64,000 bases of DNA, from the NCBI GenBank assembly GCA_041395385.1, contig JAWLAN010000024.1, forward strand, positions 1 to 64,000. Direction: 5' to 3'. The translations under genes and the position numbers were made by a program. The notes below the pieces were generated by a model. That model saw nothing but the letters and a program-made list of their open reading frames with translations. It was not told where the DNA came from and searched no databases. Numbering within the stretch: position 1 is the first letter of the stretch; every line of letters begins with the position of its first letter. Below are positions 27,639-36,504 of the stretch, piece by piece. Origin of the DNA: JAJVHZ01 sp041395385. GTDB taxonomy: Bacteria; Pseudomonadota; Gammaproteobacteria; JAJPIJ01.

Positions 27639-28688
27639 TCACTCGTTGACGGCACGCGGGGCATCGGCCGTGTGCCGGTGACGATGCTCCGCGAGCGCCG
27701 CCGCGACGTGCCCCATGGCTCGGATCAGGATGCCGCTGCACAACGGCCCGGCGCCCGCCAGCTCGCTCAGCTCCCGGCGCCATCGGCGCGCGCCCGGCAG
27801 GCCGTTGAACAGCCCGAGGACGTGGCGCGTCATTGCGCGCATCGGCACGCCTGCCTCGAGCTCGCGCTCCATGTAGCGGGCGAACTCCTCCACCACGGCC
27901 TCGCGCGTCGGCGACTCGCAATCGAACAGGGCCTGTTCCAGTTCCGCCAGCATGTACGGGTTGTGGTAGGCCTCGCGGCCGATCATCACGCCATCGACGT
28001 GCGCGAGATGGCCGAGTGCGGCGACAGCGGAGGCGACGCCGCCGTTGATGACGACGCTCAGGGAGGGGAACGCACGCTTGACCGCGTAGACGCGCTCGTA
28101 CTGCAGCGGCGGCACCTCGCGGTTCTCCTTCGGGCTCAGGCCCGAGAGCCAGGCCTTGCGGGCGTGCAGGATGAAGACCTCGCAACCCGCCTCGGCGACG
28201 GTGCCGATGAAGTGGTGCAGGTGCTCGTCGTGGTCGAGCGCGTCGATGCCGAGCCGCGTCTTCACGGTGACCGGGATGGGCACGGCTGCGCGCATGGCAG
28301 CCACACAGTCGGCGACGAGCCGCGGCTCGGCCATGAGGCAGGCGCCGAAGCGGCCGTCCTGGACGCGATCGCTGGGGCAGCCGCAGTTGAGATTGACCTC
28401 GTCGTAGCCCTGCTCGTAGCCGTATCTTGCACATTGGGCCAATGCGACGGGATCGCTGCCGCCGAGCTGCAATGCGAGAGGGTGCTCGGCCGGGTCGAAG
28501 TTCAGGAAACGTTCACGATCGCCGTGCAGCAATGCGCCCGTCGTCACCATCTCCGTGTACAGACGCGCATGCGGCGAGATGAGGCGAAGGAAGTACCGGC
28601 AGTGCCGGTCCGTCCATTCCATCATCGGCGCGACACTGAGGCGGCGGCTGAGGTGCTCGGGCAAGGGGCTGCTCACGGTTTCGTGCAT
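27639..28688 (-). CDS. dusA: tRNA-dihydrouridine synthase A
   Basis: DusA reduces U20/U20a in tRNA D-loops using FMN and NADPH. ATG 28688 gives 349 residues; an upstream in-frame start adds 11. It has the TIM-barrel N-terminus LSVAPMMEWTDRHCRYFLR, EMVTTGALLHGD, the catalytic cysteine segment NLNCGCPSDRVQDGRFGACLM, VKTRLGID and INGGVASA. The subfamily assignment to DusA rests on APMMEWTDRHCR. It is divergent from the MFS gene. Confidence 0.94.
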   Translation of the reverse strand: MHETVSSPLPEHLSRRLSVAPMMEWTDRHCRYFLRLISPHARLYTEMVTTGALLHGDRERFLNFDPAEHPLALQLGGSDPVALAQCARYGYEQGYDEVNLNCGCPSDRVQDGRFGACLMAEPRLVADCVAAMRAAVPIPVTVKTRLGIDALDHDEHLHHFIGTVAEAGCEVFILHARKAWLSGLSPKENREVPPLQYERVYAVKRAFPSLSVVINGGVASAVAALGHLAHVDGVMIGREAYHNPYMLAELEQALFDCESPTREAVVEEFARYMERELEAGVPMRAMTRHVLGLFNGLPGARRWRRELSELAGAGPLCSGILIRAMGHVAAALAEHRHRHTADAPRAVNE

Positions 28689-28921
28689 CGGTGTTACAGG
28701 AGAACGTTCGAAGCGAACCACGCGGCGGGCAAGTCTAGCATCGCTCGGCCGTTCCGGGCACGTGGCGGATGCCGCGATACGGCGCGGACGTGAGCCCGGG
28801 CTGCCGGCGGTCGATTCGTGCCCCGAGTGTCATGATATAGAATGCGCAGTGTACGGGCTCGAACGGGGTGTCCGAGCGCCGGAAGCACCGAGGAGATGGC
28901 TGCGGGTGCCAGTGTACAGCG

Positions 28922-30226
28922 ATGGCTCACGAGGAACCGATGGCAGCGCGCGGACACACCCTGGCGATCCTCACGGCGATCTTCACGATCAGCTTCATGG
29001 ACCGCCAGATCCTGGCGATACTGTTCGAGCCGCTGAAGCGCGAGTTCGAGCTGACGGACACGCAGCTCGGGTTGCTCAGCGGCCCGGCATTCGTGCTGTT
29101 TTATACGGCCCTCGGCATACCCGTTGCGCTGTGGGCCGATCGCGGCAACCGCAGCCGGATCATCGGCCTTGCCCTGGTCGTGTTCAGTACCATGACCGTG
29201 CTCTGCGGCCTTGCCGCCAGCTTCTGGCAGCTGCTGCTGGCGCGGATCGGCGTCGCCGTGGGAGAGGCGGGCACCAACCCCCCCTCGCAATCGATCATCG
29301 CTGAACTCTATGGCCCCGAGGAACGCACCGCCGCGATGGGTTGGTTTTCGCTCGGCCCGCACCTCGGCCTGCTGCTCGGCCTGCTTCTGGGCGGCTGGCT
29401 CGGCCAGTGGTATGGCTGGCGTGCCGCGCTATGGACCGCCGGCGCGATCGGCATCGCCTGCGCCGTCATGGTTCGAGTATCGCTGCACGAACCCCCGCGG
29501 GACCTGTCCGGCGGACCCCCCGCGAAGAGTCCGGCGACGCTGCGCGAAGGCTGCGGATTCATATTGTCCCACCACGCGCTGCGGCACCTTTACGTCGGCG
29601 GTTCGTTGCTCAGCTTCGTTGCGTACGGCCTGGTCACCTGGCTGCCGTCATTCCTGATGCGCACGCATGGACTCACGACCGGGCAGGCGGGGACCGCGGT
29701 CGCCGTCATGATGGGCATACTAGGCGCCGTCGGCACCCTGGCGGGTTCGCGTCTGACGAATCGCCTGGCGCGCGCCGGTATTCACTGGAAGGCCCGGGCT
29801 CCGGCGCTAGGCGCAATGGCGATGCTGTTGTTCGTGGTGGGTGGCATACTCGCCGACAATCTAGCCGCAGCGCTCATCTGTCTTGGTATCGCGAGCATCG
29901 GCATCGTGTGGTTCCTCCCACCCACCTTTGCGCTGGTGCAGGATCTGACCGACCCGCGCATGCGCGCCCTCGCGGCGGCGCTGTTGCTGTTCGTGGGCAA
30001 CCTCGTCGGCCTTGGTCTCGGGTCCCAGCTGATCGGCCTGCTGAGCGACGCGCTGGCGCCGCGCCTTGGGCCGGATGCCTTGCGTCATGCGCTGCTCCTG
30101 GTGGTGCCCATCGGCCTCTGGGGGGCTTATCATTACCTCCGGGCTGCCCGTGCAGTGACTGCCGCGACCGGCGCCGAGATCAACGCTCATCCACCGCCGG
30201 CGCACGCCGGACTGCGCAATGCATAG
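28922..30226 (+). CDS. MFS transporter, spinster-like
   Basis: A major facilitator with 12 predicted membrane helices. From ATG 28922 it is 434 residues; a GTG at 28868 would add 18. FMDRQILAILFEPLKREF at the start, then LGLLSGPAFVLFYTALGIPVALWADRGNR with the MFS motif A region, are typical of the spinster-like group, whose substrates include sphingolipids and aromatic acids. The substrate is unknown here. Its 3' end overlaps the histidine kinase start by eight bases, so transporter, kinase and response regulator are probably one operon. Confidence 0.85.
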   Translation: MAHEEPMAARGHTLAILTAIFTISFMDRQILAILFEPLKREFELTDTQLGLLSGPAFVLFYTALGIPVALWADRGNRSRIIGLALVVFSTMTVLCGLAASFWQLLLARIGVAVGEAGTNPPSQSIIAELYGPEERTAAMGWFSLGPHLGLLLGLLLGGWLGQWYGWRAALWTAGAIGIACAVMVRVSLHEPPRDLSGGPPAKSPATLREGCGFILSHHALRHLYVGGSLLSFVAYGLVTWLPSFLMRTHGLTTGQAGTAVAVMMGILGAVGTLAGSRLTNRLARAGIHWKARAPALGAMAMLLFVVGGILADNLAAALICLGIASIGIVWFLPPTFALVQDLTDPRMRALAAALLLFVGNLVGLGLGSQLIGLLSDALAPRLGPDALRHALLLVVPIGLWGAYHYLRAARAVTAATGAEINAHPPPAHAGLRNA

Positions 30227-33200
30227 CCTCGCATCCGATTCCGCGTCCGCGCGAACCGTGGACACCCGCTCAGGAGTGTTCGAAACCAGCCCCCCGGAGA
30301 ATTTCGAGGTGCTCGTCTCCGAGCTTTCGGCCGACTTCGTGGCCATGCCCGTGGAGGCGATCGATGCCGGCATCGAGTCATGGCTGGAGCGCATAGTGCG
30401 GGCGCTCCGGCTGGAACGATCGGCCCTGGCCCAGATCTCAGACGACGGGCAGCTGCTCGTGCGCACGCATGCCTTTACCGCCCCGGGCTATCCGTCGCTG
30501 CCGGAATACATCAGGACCGAAAACGAACTTCCATGGCTGGGACGCCAGATCCGCGCAGGGCGAACCATCGTCGTCTCGAAACTGGAGGATCTCCCGGCGG
30601 AGGCCGCTCAGGAGAGGCAGTTCATGCAGTCGAAGGCGGGGCCGAAGTCGAACGTCATGCTGCCATTGAAGGTCGGCGGCAACGTGATCGGCCTCATCAC
30701 CTTCGCCTCTCTCAGCCGGGAACGCGAGTGGTCGCAGGACCTCGTCAAGCGACTGGAGCTGATTGCCGGTATCATCGGCAATGCCCTGATGCGGAAGCGC
30801 AAGGAACGGCAGATCGGCAGTCTGCTTCGGTTCGAGCAGCTGTTGTCGAGGATTTCGGCAACTTTCGTTCGGTTGCCTGCAGAGGACATCGACGGGGCGC
30901 TGACGGACTCGCTGCAAGAGGTCGTCGAGTTCCTGGGCATCGATCGCGGCACCATCGTTTCGTTTTCTGCCGACCGCGCGGTGCTGTACCGCACCCACTG
31001 GCACGCCATTGCCGACATCGAGCCGATGCCTGCAACGCTGGGCACCGACCACGCGTGGACGTTCGGCCAGCTGCGCCAGGGCCAGCCGGTGGTCGTCTCC
31101 CGCGTCGCCGACCTGCCGGCGGAGGCGGCCCTGGAGCGTGAATACCTCGAGCGCGTTGGCGTCCGCTCGACGGTGGCCATTCCGCTTTTTCTGGGAGACG
31201 CGATGCTGGGCGCCGCGATCTTCTCGGCGTTGCGGGAGGAAATCCGGTGGCCCGAGGCGCTCGTGCAGCGTCTGCAGCTGCTGGGAGGGGTGCTCGCGAG
31301 CGCCCTGGGCCGGAAGGCCATGGAGGAGGTGCAGCGGGAGACGCTGCGCTTCGAGCAGCTCATCGCCAACGTCTCGGCGCGACTGGCCGCGGTCGTGCCC
31401 GATCGCGCCGGCGAGGAGATCACGCGCGCGCTGGGGGAGATTCTGCAATTCTTCGGTGCCGACCACTGCAGCCTCACTGAGGGCGACCTGGTCAAAGGCG
31501 ACGCGCATATCCGTTATCTCGCGAGCGGTCCCGGCATCGCCTCCCTGCCCACCGATATCGACTATGCGTCAGAATGTCCGCTGACATACGACAGGCTGTT
31601 CCGTCAGAGCGAGACCCTGGTGCGCAGCCGCATGGGCGACTACCCGGCCGAGGACTCCATAGACCGGGAGATGGTCGAGGTTTTCGGCATACGTGCAATA
31701 TTGGCCATCCCGATTGCGGTGGGAGAACGGCTGCGCTACTGCCTCGGACTCGGCTCCAGTCGCGAGAACATCGTCTGGCCCGAGGAATACGTCCCACGGC
31801 TGCGCATGCTCGGCGACGCACTCGTCAACGCGTTGCTGCGGACCCGATCGGACGAGGCCTTGCGTACCAGCGAGGAACGGTTTCGCCGTGTCGTGGAGTC
31901 GGCGCCCAACGGGGTGATGATGGTCGATGCGGATGGCCGCATAGTCCTGGCCAACCCCCAGCTCGAGCGGATGTTCGGTTACGGCCACGGTGAGTTGCTG
32001 GGCAGTCACGTCGAGACACTGGTGCCGCTACGGGATCGCGAACGGCACCTGGCATATCGGCGCGAGTACCTGGCGGACGCCGAGATTCGCCAGATGGGAA
32101 GCGGCAGGGAACTGTACGGGTTGCGCAAGGACGGGGGCGAGATCCCCGTGGAGATCGGCCTGAATCCGATGGGGACGAGCGAAGGTCGGTTCGTGCTGGC
32201 GACGATCGTGGACGCCACCGAGCGCAAGCGGGCGGAGACTGCCCTGCGCGACAGCGCGCGCAGCCTGGCCGAGGCCCAGCAGATCGCGAGGCTCGGGAGC
32301 TGGGAGTGGGACGTGGTCGCACAGAAAGTCCAGCTCTCCGACGAGGCGCAGCGGATCGTCGGTGCCGAGATGGCGAAGTCCAGCGATTTCATCGCTATTG
32401 CGCACCCGCAGGACCGCTCCGAGCTTGCGGAGGCGATGGCGCGGCTCTGGCGCGAACAGCAGGGGCCGGTGGACCTGGAGTTCCGCATCGTGCCTCCGGA
32501 CGGCGGGCAGCGCATCGTGCGTGTCCGAGGGCAAAGCTATTTCGGGCAGGATGGCTCGCCGCTGCGCGCGGTCGGAACGATACAGGACGTCAGCGAGGTG
32601 CGACAGGCGGAGGCGGAGACGCGCGAGCTGCGGACGCAGCTCTGGCACATCGATCGCGTCGCGCGCAGCGGCACGCTCACCGCCTCGCTGGCGCATGAAC
32701 TGAACCAGCCGCTGACGGCGATCTTGAGCAATGCGCAGGCCGGGCTGCGGTTCCTGGCACGCGGCAACCCGGACATCGCCGAGCTGCGCGAGATACTCGG
32801 GGATATCGCGCGCGACGACAAGCGCGCGGCAGCCGTGATCAGCGGCCTGCGCGCCATGATGCGGCACAGGGAAACCGAACGCGAGAGCGTCGAGATGGCA
32901 GGCGTCCTGACGGAGGTCCTGGGCCTGCTTCACAGCGAGCTCATCGGCGCGGGCATCGAACTGAAGGCGGACTTCGAGCAGGGTTGCTGCGTGCTTGCCG
33001 ACCGTGTGCAGTTGCAGCAGGTCGTCCTCAACCTGGTGATGAACGCCGTCGAGGCCATGCGCGACTCGCATGCGCAGGAGCGACGCATATCGGTCGCCTG
33101 CGGCGGCGCCGGCGCCGCCGTGCAGGTGCGTGTGCAGGATACCGGCCCGGGCATTTCGCCGGAGCGGCGGGAGTCGGTCTTCGACGCATTCGCGACCACG

Positions 33201-33380
33201 AAACCCGAGGGGATGGGCCTCGGGCTCGCCGTCTGCCGATCGATCATCGAATCGCACGGCGGTACCATCCGGGTCGAGGCCGGCGATGGCGGTCACGGCT
33301 CGAGGTTCATCTTCGAAATTCCAGCCGCGGCCGACACCAGTGCCGATGACGTGAACAATGGCGAGGGTGTTGCGCGGTGA
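30219..33380 (+). CDS. Triple-GAF, double-PAS sensor histidine kinase
   Basis: A 1053-residue soluble sensor kinase with no membrane segment. Three GAF-like units occupy roughly residues 30-192, 205-368 and 380-542; each starts with a similar helix and has a (V)VVSxxxDLPAEAA-like segment in the first two. PAS domains follow at about 550-672 (RVVESAPNGVMMVDADGRIV) and 685-797. The HisKA box ASLAHELNQPLTAIL has H826; N942, DTGPGIS and GMGLGLAVCRSII form the ATPase. The HELNQPL type pairs with FixJ regulators, and such a gene overlaps it by four bases. No haem-binding residue can be assigned. Confidence 0.92.
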   Translation: MHSLASDSASARTVDTRSGVFETSPPENFEVLVSELSADFVAMPVEAIDAGIESWLERIVRALRLERSALAQISDDGQLLVRTHAFTAPGYPSLPEYIRTENELPWLGRQIRAGRTIVVSKLEDLPAEAAQERQFMQSKAGPKSNVMLPLKVGGNVIGLITFASLSREREWSQDLVKRLELIAGIIGNALMRKRKERQIGSLLRFEQLLSRISATFVRLPAEDIDGALTDSLQEVVEFLGIDRGTIVSFSADRAVLYRTHWHAIADIEPMPATLGTDHAWTFGQLRQGQPVVVSRVADLPAEAALEREYLERVGVRSTVAIPLFLGDAMLGAAIFSALREEIRWPEALVQRLQLLGGVLASALGRKAMEEVQRETLRFEQLIANVSARLAAVVPDRAGEEITRALGEILQFFGADHCSLTEGDLVKGDAHIRYLASGPGIASLPTDIDYASECPLTYDRLFRQSETLVRSRMGDYPAEDSIDREMVEVFGIRAILAIPIAVGERLRYCLGLGSSRENIVWPEEYVPRLRMLGDALVNALLRTRSDEALRTSEERFRRVVESAPNGVMMVDADGRIVLANPQLERMFGYGHGELLGSHVETLVPLRDRERHLAYRREYLADAEIRQMGSGRELYGLRKDGGEIPVEIGLNPMGTSEGRFVLATIVDATERKRAETALRDSARSLAEAQQIARLGSWEWDVVAQKVQLSDEAQRIVGAEMAKSSDFIAIAHPQDRSELAEAMARLWREQQGPVDLEFRIVPPDGGQRIVRVRGQSYFGQDGSPLRAVGTIQDVSEVRQAEAETRELRTQLWHIDRVARSGTLTASLAHELNQPLTAILSNAQAGLRFLARGNPDIAELREILGDIARDDKRAAAVISGLRAMMRHRETERESVEMAGVLTEVLGLLHSELIGAGIELKADFEQGCCVLADRVQLQQVVLNLVMNAVEAMRDSHAQERRISVACGGAGAAVQVRVQDTGPGISPERRESVFDAFATTKPEGMGLGLAVCRSIIESHGGTIRVEAGDGGHGSRFIFEIPAAADTSADDVNNGEGVAR

Positions 33381-34039
33381 ATGGCGACCCGGCAACCGTG
33401 TTCGTCGTGGACGACGACCCGTCCGTCCGCCGGGGTCTCGATCGGCTGCTGCGCTCGGCCGGGTACAGGGTGGAGGTATTCGAGTCGGCGAAGGAGTTCC
33501 TGGCGCGGCCCCCCTACGGCGGCACCGGCTGCATGATCCTGGACGTGCAGATGCCCGGTACCCCGGGCCCGGAACTGCACAGCCAGATCGCGGAGCAGGG
33601 CATTTCCCTCCCCGTCGTCTTTCTCACCGCCCATGGCGACGTCTCGACCGGTGTGTCGGCAATGAAGAAGGGCGCGCTCGATTTCCTGGAGAAGCCCGTG
33701 GACGACGAGGTCCTGCTCGAGGTGGTGCGGCAGGCGATCGCGCGGCACGCCGCCACGCAGGCGCATGAAAAGGATCGCCGTCGGATCGAGGACCGTCTCG
33801 CGACGCTCTCCGCGCGCGAGCGCGACGTGATGCTGGAGGTCATCCAGGGCAAGCTCAACAAGCAGATCGGGGCGGCGCTCGGGATCACCGAAAAGACCGT
33901 GAAGGTCCACCGCGGTCGCGTCATGGAGAAGATGGGCGTCGGGTCCGTCGCCGGGCTCGTGCATCTCTGCGACGCCGTCGGCATCACGCCCGAATCGCCT
34001 GCGGCTGCGGCGGCCGACTCTATCCGCCAGGTATCCTGA
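33377..34039 (+). CDS. FixJ-family response regulator with LuxR-type DNA-binding domain
   Basis: A 220-residue two-domain regulator that starts at GTG 33377 inside the kinase stop (GTGA). The receiver has the acidic pocket VVDDDPSV, phospho-acceptor D56 (MILDVQMPG), T84 and K106. The HTH covers about 143-200: TLSARERDVMLEV, NKQIGAALGITEKTVKVHRGRVMEKM. This is FixJ/TtrR-like. Its cognate kinase is the gene just upstream. It is a candidate to bind the repeated GGAC-N4-GTCC motif described below, but that link is my inference. Confidence 0.93.
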   Translation: MNGDPATVFVVDDDPSVRRGLDRLLRSAGYRVEVFESAKEFLARPPYGGTGCMILDVQMPGTPGPELHSQIAEQGISLPVVFLTAHGDVSTGVSAMKKGALDFLEKPVDDEVLLEVVRQAIARHAATQAHEKDRRRIEDRLATLSARERDVMLEVIQGKLNKQIGAALGITEKTVKVHRGRVMEKMGVGSVAGLVHLCDAVGITPESPAAAAADSIRQVS

Positions 34040-34084
34040 GGGTGCGACCACCGGCGCAACACGCCGGGCACCTCTCGTCCGCAT

Positions 34085-34354
34085 TCACACGACGGCGGCG
34101 CCGACGATGATCCGCTGAACGCCTCGCAGGATCTCATCCGGTATGCCGCCCGGTGGCATCACCTGGATGTACTTGATGTTGGCCATCGGGAAGATCATGA
34201 CGCTTCCGTCCGCCTCGACGATGACGTTGCTGCTGTTCAGAAAATCCTCGATCTTGAGCCGCTTGGCCACCGCGTGAGTGGTCTGCTCGGGGAAGTCGAA
34301 CGACATGCTGGTGCCATCCGTGAAATGCAGCGTCAGTATGCGGTCGCGTGTCAT
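34085..34354 (-). CDS. Small conserved-looking protein of unknown function
   Basis: An 89-residue protein that starts at ATG 34354 behind a good GGAGG site. It begins MTRDRILTLHFTDGTSMSFDF and continues AVAKRLKIEDFL, VIVEADGSVMIFPMANIKYIQV. No cysteines, signal peptide or membrane segment. The alternating strands suggest a small beta-rich fold. I do not recognise the family. It lies antiparallel between the two response-regulator genes. Confidence 0.6.
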   Translation of the reverse strand: MTRDRILTLHFTDGTSMSFDFPEQTTHAVAKRLKIEDFLNSSNVIVEADGSVMIFPMANIKYIQVMPPGGIPDEILRGVQRIIVGAAVV

Positions 34355-34735
34355 GGAGTCCTCCAGTGATTTTTGCCGACTCGGAAGTCGCTTCGATATT
34401 GAATCGCCGTAGCGGCGCATCCCGGCGAGCGGCGCCGAACGGTCACCGCTATTCAACCCCATAACCGGAATTCGCGCACGGGTTCTTCGCGCCTCCCGGC
34501 CTCGGCGCCGGGTGCAGCCGGTGCGGCCCGTCCAGACTTCCTCCAGGCAGCGGGGATCCTGCATGCGAGAGTGTTCGTCCTCCCAGACCGCCAACCCGCC
34601 AGACATTTCACCTGGATCCAGTCCGGCGCGCGACCGGGCAGCCGGGCCGCCCCCGGGCGGGATTGGACCAACGTCCAATATCGTCGCGGCTCCATCCGGA
34701 ATAACCTCTGCTGGTATCCAAGGGGGGCTCTCCGC
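34355..34735. other. 381-bp intergenic region upstream of receiver-only regulator
   Basis: No gene is evident. The left side should hold the promoter of the minus-strand small gene. The right side contains the perfect inverted repeat box at 34662-34680. The middle contains GC-rich inverted stretches (for example around 34408-34432) with no clear meaning. Confidence 0.5.
34662..34680 (+). promoter_or_regulatory. Repeated operator-like box, site 1 (before receiver-only regulator)
   Basis: ATTGGACCAACGTCCAATA: a perfect seven-base inverted repeat ATTGGAC / GTCCAAT separated by CAAC. It ends 55 bases before the GTG at 34736. It is the best-conserved member of five similar boxes in this window (others at 44750, 54902, 55026 and 60479). 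Confidence 0.7.
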
Positions 34736-35140
34736 GTGTCTTCAGTGGCCGCCACACTGGTCGTGTACATCGTCGACGACGACGACTCGGTTCGAAAGGG
34801 GCTCTCCCGCCTGATTCGGTCGGCCGGCTTCGAGCCGCGCGCCTACTCTTCATCCGAACAGTTCTTGACCGAGGTGGACGTCGGCGACAAGGGGTGCGTG
34901 CTGCTCGACATCACCATGCCGCGCGTGAACGGTCACGAGGTTCAGGAACGGTTGACGGCGAAGCATGTCGATCTGCCGGTCATCGCGGTGTCCGCCCGTG
35001 ACGACGAGGAGACCCGTCACCGGGCGCACGAGCTGGGCGCGAGGTTTTTCCTGCGCAAGCCCGTGGACGACCAGGCCCTGCTGGACGCGGTCGATTGGGT
35101 GACCCGCGAAAGCGATGCTGGTCCCACGAAGCGGAAATGA
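34736..35140 (+). CDS. Stand-alone receiver-domain response regulator
   Basis: A 134-residue single receiver domain with no output domain. GTG 34736 with a GGGGGG site is chosen; upstream frame extension is unconserved. It has YIVDDDDSVRKGLSRL, phospho-acceptor D58 (VLLDITMPR), S86 and K108 (FLRKPVDD), similar to FixJ receivers. A single receiver may act as a phosphate sink or allosteric partner for the nearby kinase. The operator-like box directly upstream suggests it is itself under control of the local regulon. Confidence 0.85.
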   Translation: MSSVAATLVVYIVDDDDSVRKGLSRLIRSAGFEPRAYSSSEQFLTEVDVGDKGCVLLDITMPRVNGHEVQERLTAKHVDLPVIAVSARDDEETRHRAHELGARFFLRKPVDDQALLDAVDWVTRESDAGPTKRK

Positions 35141-35187
35141 TCGCCGCCCGGCTCATATCCGTATCAATCAAATACAAGCCAAGCACA

Positions 35188-35625
35188 ATGTATAAGAGCA
35201 TCCACAAGGTACTGTTCAACGCTGCGGGCGTGAGTGCCCTTGTCCTCATCTCGCATGGCGCCATGGCAGCGGAAGACCTCGTCGACGTGGTGGCAGAAGG
35301 CTGCAAGGTCGAGCTGGAGAGCTACTGCAAGTCGGTCACGCCGGGCGAGGGCCGCGTGCTCGCCTGTCTTTATGCGCACGAGGACAAGCTCTCGGGGCGT
35401 TGCGAATATGCCCTTTATGATGCCGCCGCGCAGCTCGAGCACGCGATCGGGGCGCTGACCTATCTGGCCAACGAGTGCAAGGCCGATATGCAGCAGCATT
35501 GTTCGAACATCCAGCCCGGGGAAGGGCGGCTGGCCACGTGTCTGAAGGACAACGAACAGCAGGTCAGCGCGCGCTGCCGGCAGGCGATCGAGGACGTCGG
35601 TCTCGAGGTCACCGAAGCGCGGTGA
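35188..35625 (+). CDS. Exported cysteine-rich repeat protein
   Basis: A 145-residue protein with signal peptide (MYKSIHKVLFNAAGVSALVL, cleavage near AMAAE). The mature part is two tandem copies of about 45 residues: first GCKVELESYCKSVTPGEGRV with LACLYAHEDKLSGRCEYAL, then ECKADMQQHCSNIQPGEGRL with ATCLKDNEQQVSARCRQAI. Each has four conserved cysteines in the arrangement of the cysteine-rich GLG1-type repeat. They probably form disulfides in the periplasm. Function unknown. Confidence 0.75.
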   Translation: MYKSIHKVLFNAAGVSALVLISHGAMAAEDLVDVVAEGCKVELESYCKSVTPGEGRVLACLYAHEDKLSGRCEYALYDAAAQLEHAIGALTYLANECKADMQQHCSNIQPGEGRLATCLKDNEQQVSARCRQAIEDVGLEVTEAR

Positions 35626-35679
35626 GCAGTAATGCGCATGCAAAGGCGGGGAAGCACCGGCCAAGGGGCAGCGCAGGAT

Positions 35680-35697
35680 GTCGAGGAAGACCTCGAC
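35680..35697 (+). terminator. Possible weak terminator after the Cys-rich gene
   Basis: GTCGAGG, loop AAGA, CCTCGAC. The stem is perfect but the T-run is short and lies eight bases later (GGTTTAATC), so it may be only a structural element. Confidence 0.35.
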
Positions 35698-35780
35698 GCG
35701 CGGTTTAATCGTGTTCATCCCCGGTCGCGGTAACGCCGAGGGGATAGTTTGTTTCCTTCACATCTAGAGAAGAGAGGTAA

Positions 35781-36293
35781 ATGGCAATGGCGACAATGTT
35801 CCAAAAAATGGCAGCGATGGCACTGGTCCTCCCGTTCGTGTTCGCCACCGGCGCGTTCGCGCAGGAGGACGAGGTGGAAGGCACGGTTCCCGACGCGCAG
35901 ATCTACCTGAGCGGCAAGTCCTTCGGGCTGGTGCTGACGGCTGGCAAGGGCGGCGGGCGCCTGGTTTACAAGGGCGACCAGTATGCCTTCCAGATGGGCG
36001 GCGCCTCCTTCGGCATCGCCGGCGGAATCACCGCGGCCAGGGCCTCGGGAGATGTCTACGGCATGAATCGTCTGGAAGATTTCCCGGGCAAGTACGAGGG
36101 CACCGCGGCCGGCATGACGGCCGTCGTGGGCGGCGGGGGCGCCTGGTACAAGAACGAGAAGGGCGTGATGATCCATCTCAAGAGCGAGTCGGCCGGCGCA
36201 GCCATCAACCTGTCGGCGGGAAGCTTCAACGTCGAGGTGTCCGAGTCCACGCTGGCGCGCATGAAGGAGGTCGACGCCGCAGCCGGCAACTGA
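35781..36293 (+). CDS. Exported glycine-rich protein of unknown family
   Basis: A 170-residue exported protein. The signal peptide covers about the first 28 residues, with cleavage near AFAQE. ATG 35787 is an alternative start with better spacing from the AGAGAGG site. The mature part is glycine- and valine-rich: IYLSGKSFGLVLTAGKGGG, VYGMNRLEDFPGKYEG, MTAVVGGGGAWYKNEKGVMI. The pattern suggests a compact beta-sheet protein. I do not recognise a characterised family; loose resemblance to SYLF-type lipid-binding proteins is not strong enough to call. Confidence 0.6.
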   Translation: MAMATMFQKMAAMALVLPFVFATGAFAQEDEVEGTVPDAQIYLSGKSFGLVLTAGKGGGRLVYKGDQYAFQMGGASFGIAGGITAARASGDVYGMNRLEDFPGKYEGTAAGMTAVVGGGGAWYKNEKGVMIHLKSESAGAAINLSAGSFNVEVSESTLARMKEVDAAAGN

Positions 36294-36504
36294 TGCTGGC
36301 TGCAGTGACGTAGTAGCAGCAAGGTCTACGTTGCGCTCCTCTTCCGGCTCAATGGCCCCGGCCGGGGAGGGGCGCGACGCAAGACTGTTGTACCGATGGC
36401 TTTGGGAAGGCGCGTGGGGGTTTCATTGCCGGCGCGCAATGATCAGCATAGTGATGCATATGGAGAGTCCGGTGTCGCACCCCGGCTCTTGAAAGGTGGC
36501 ACCC

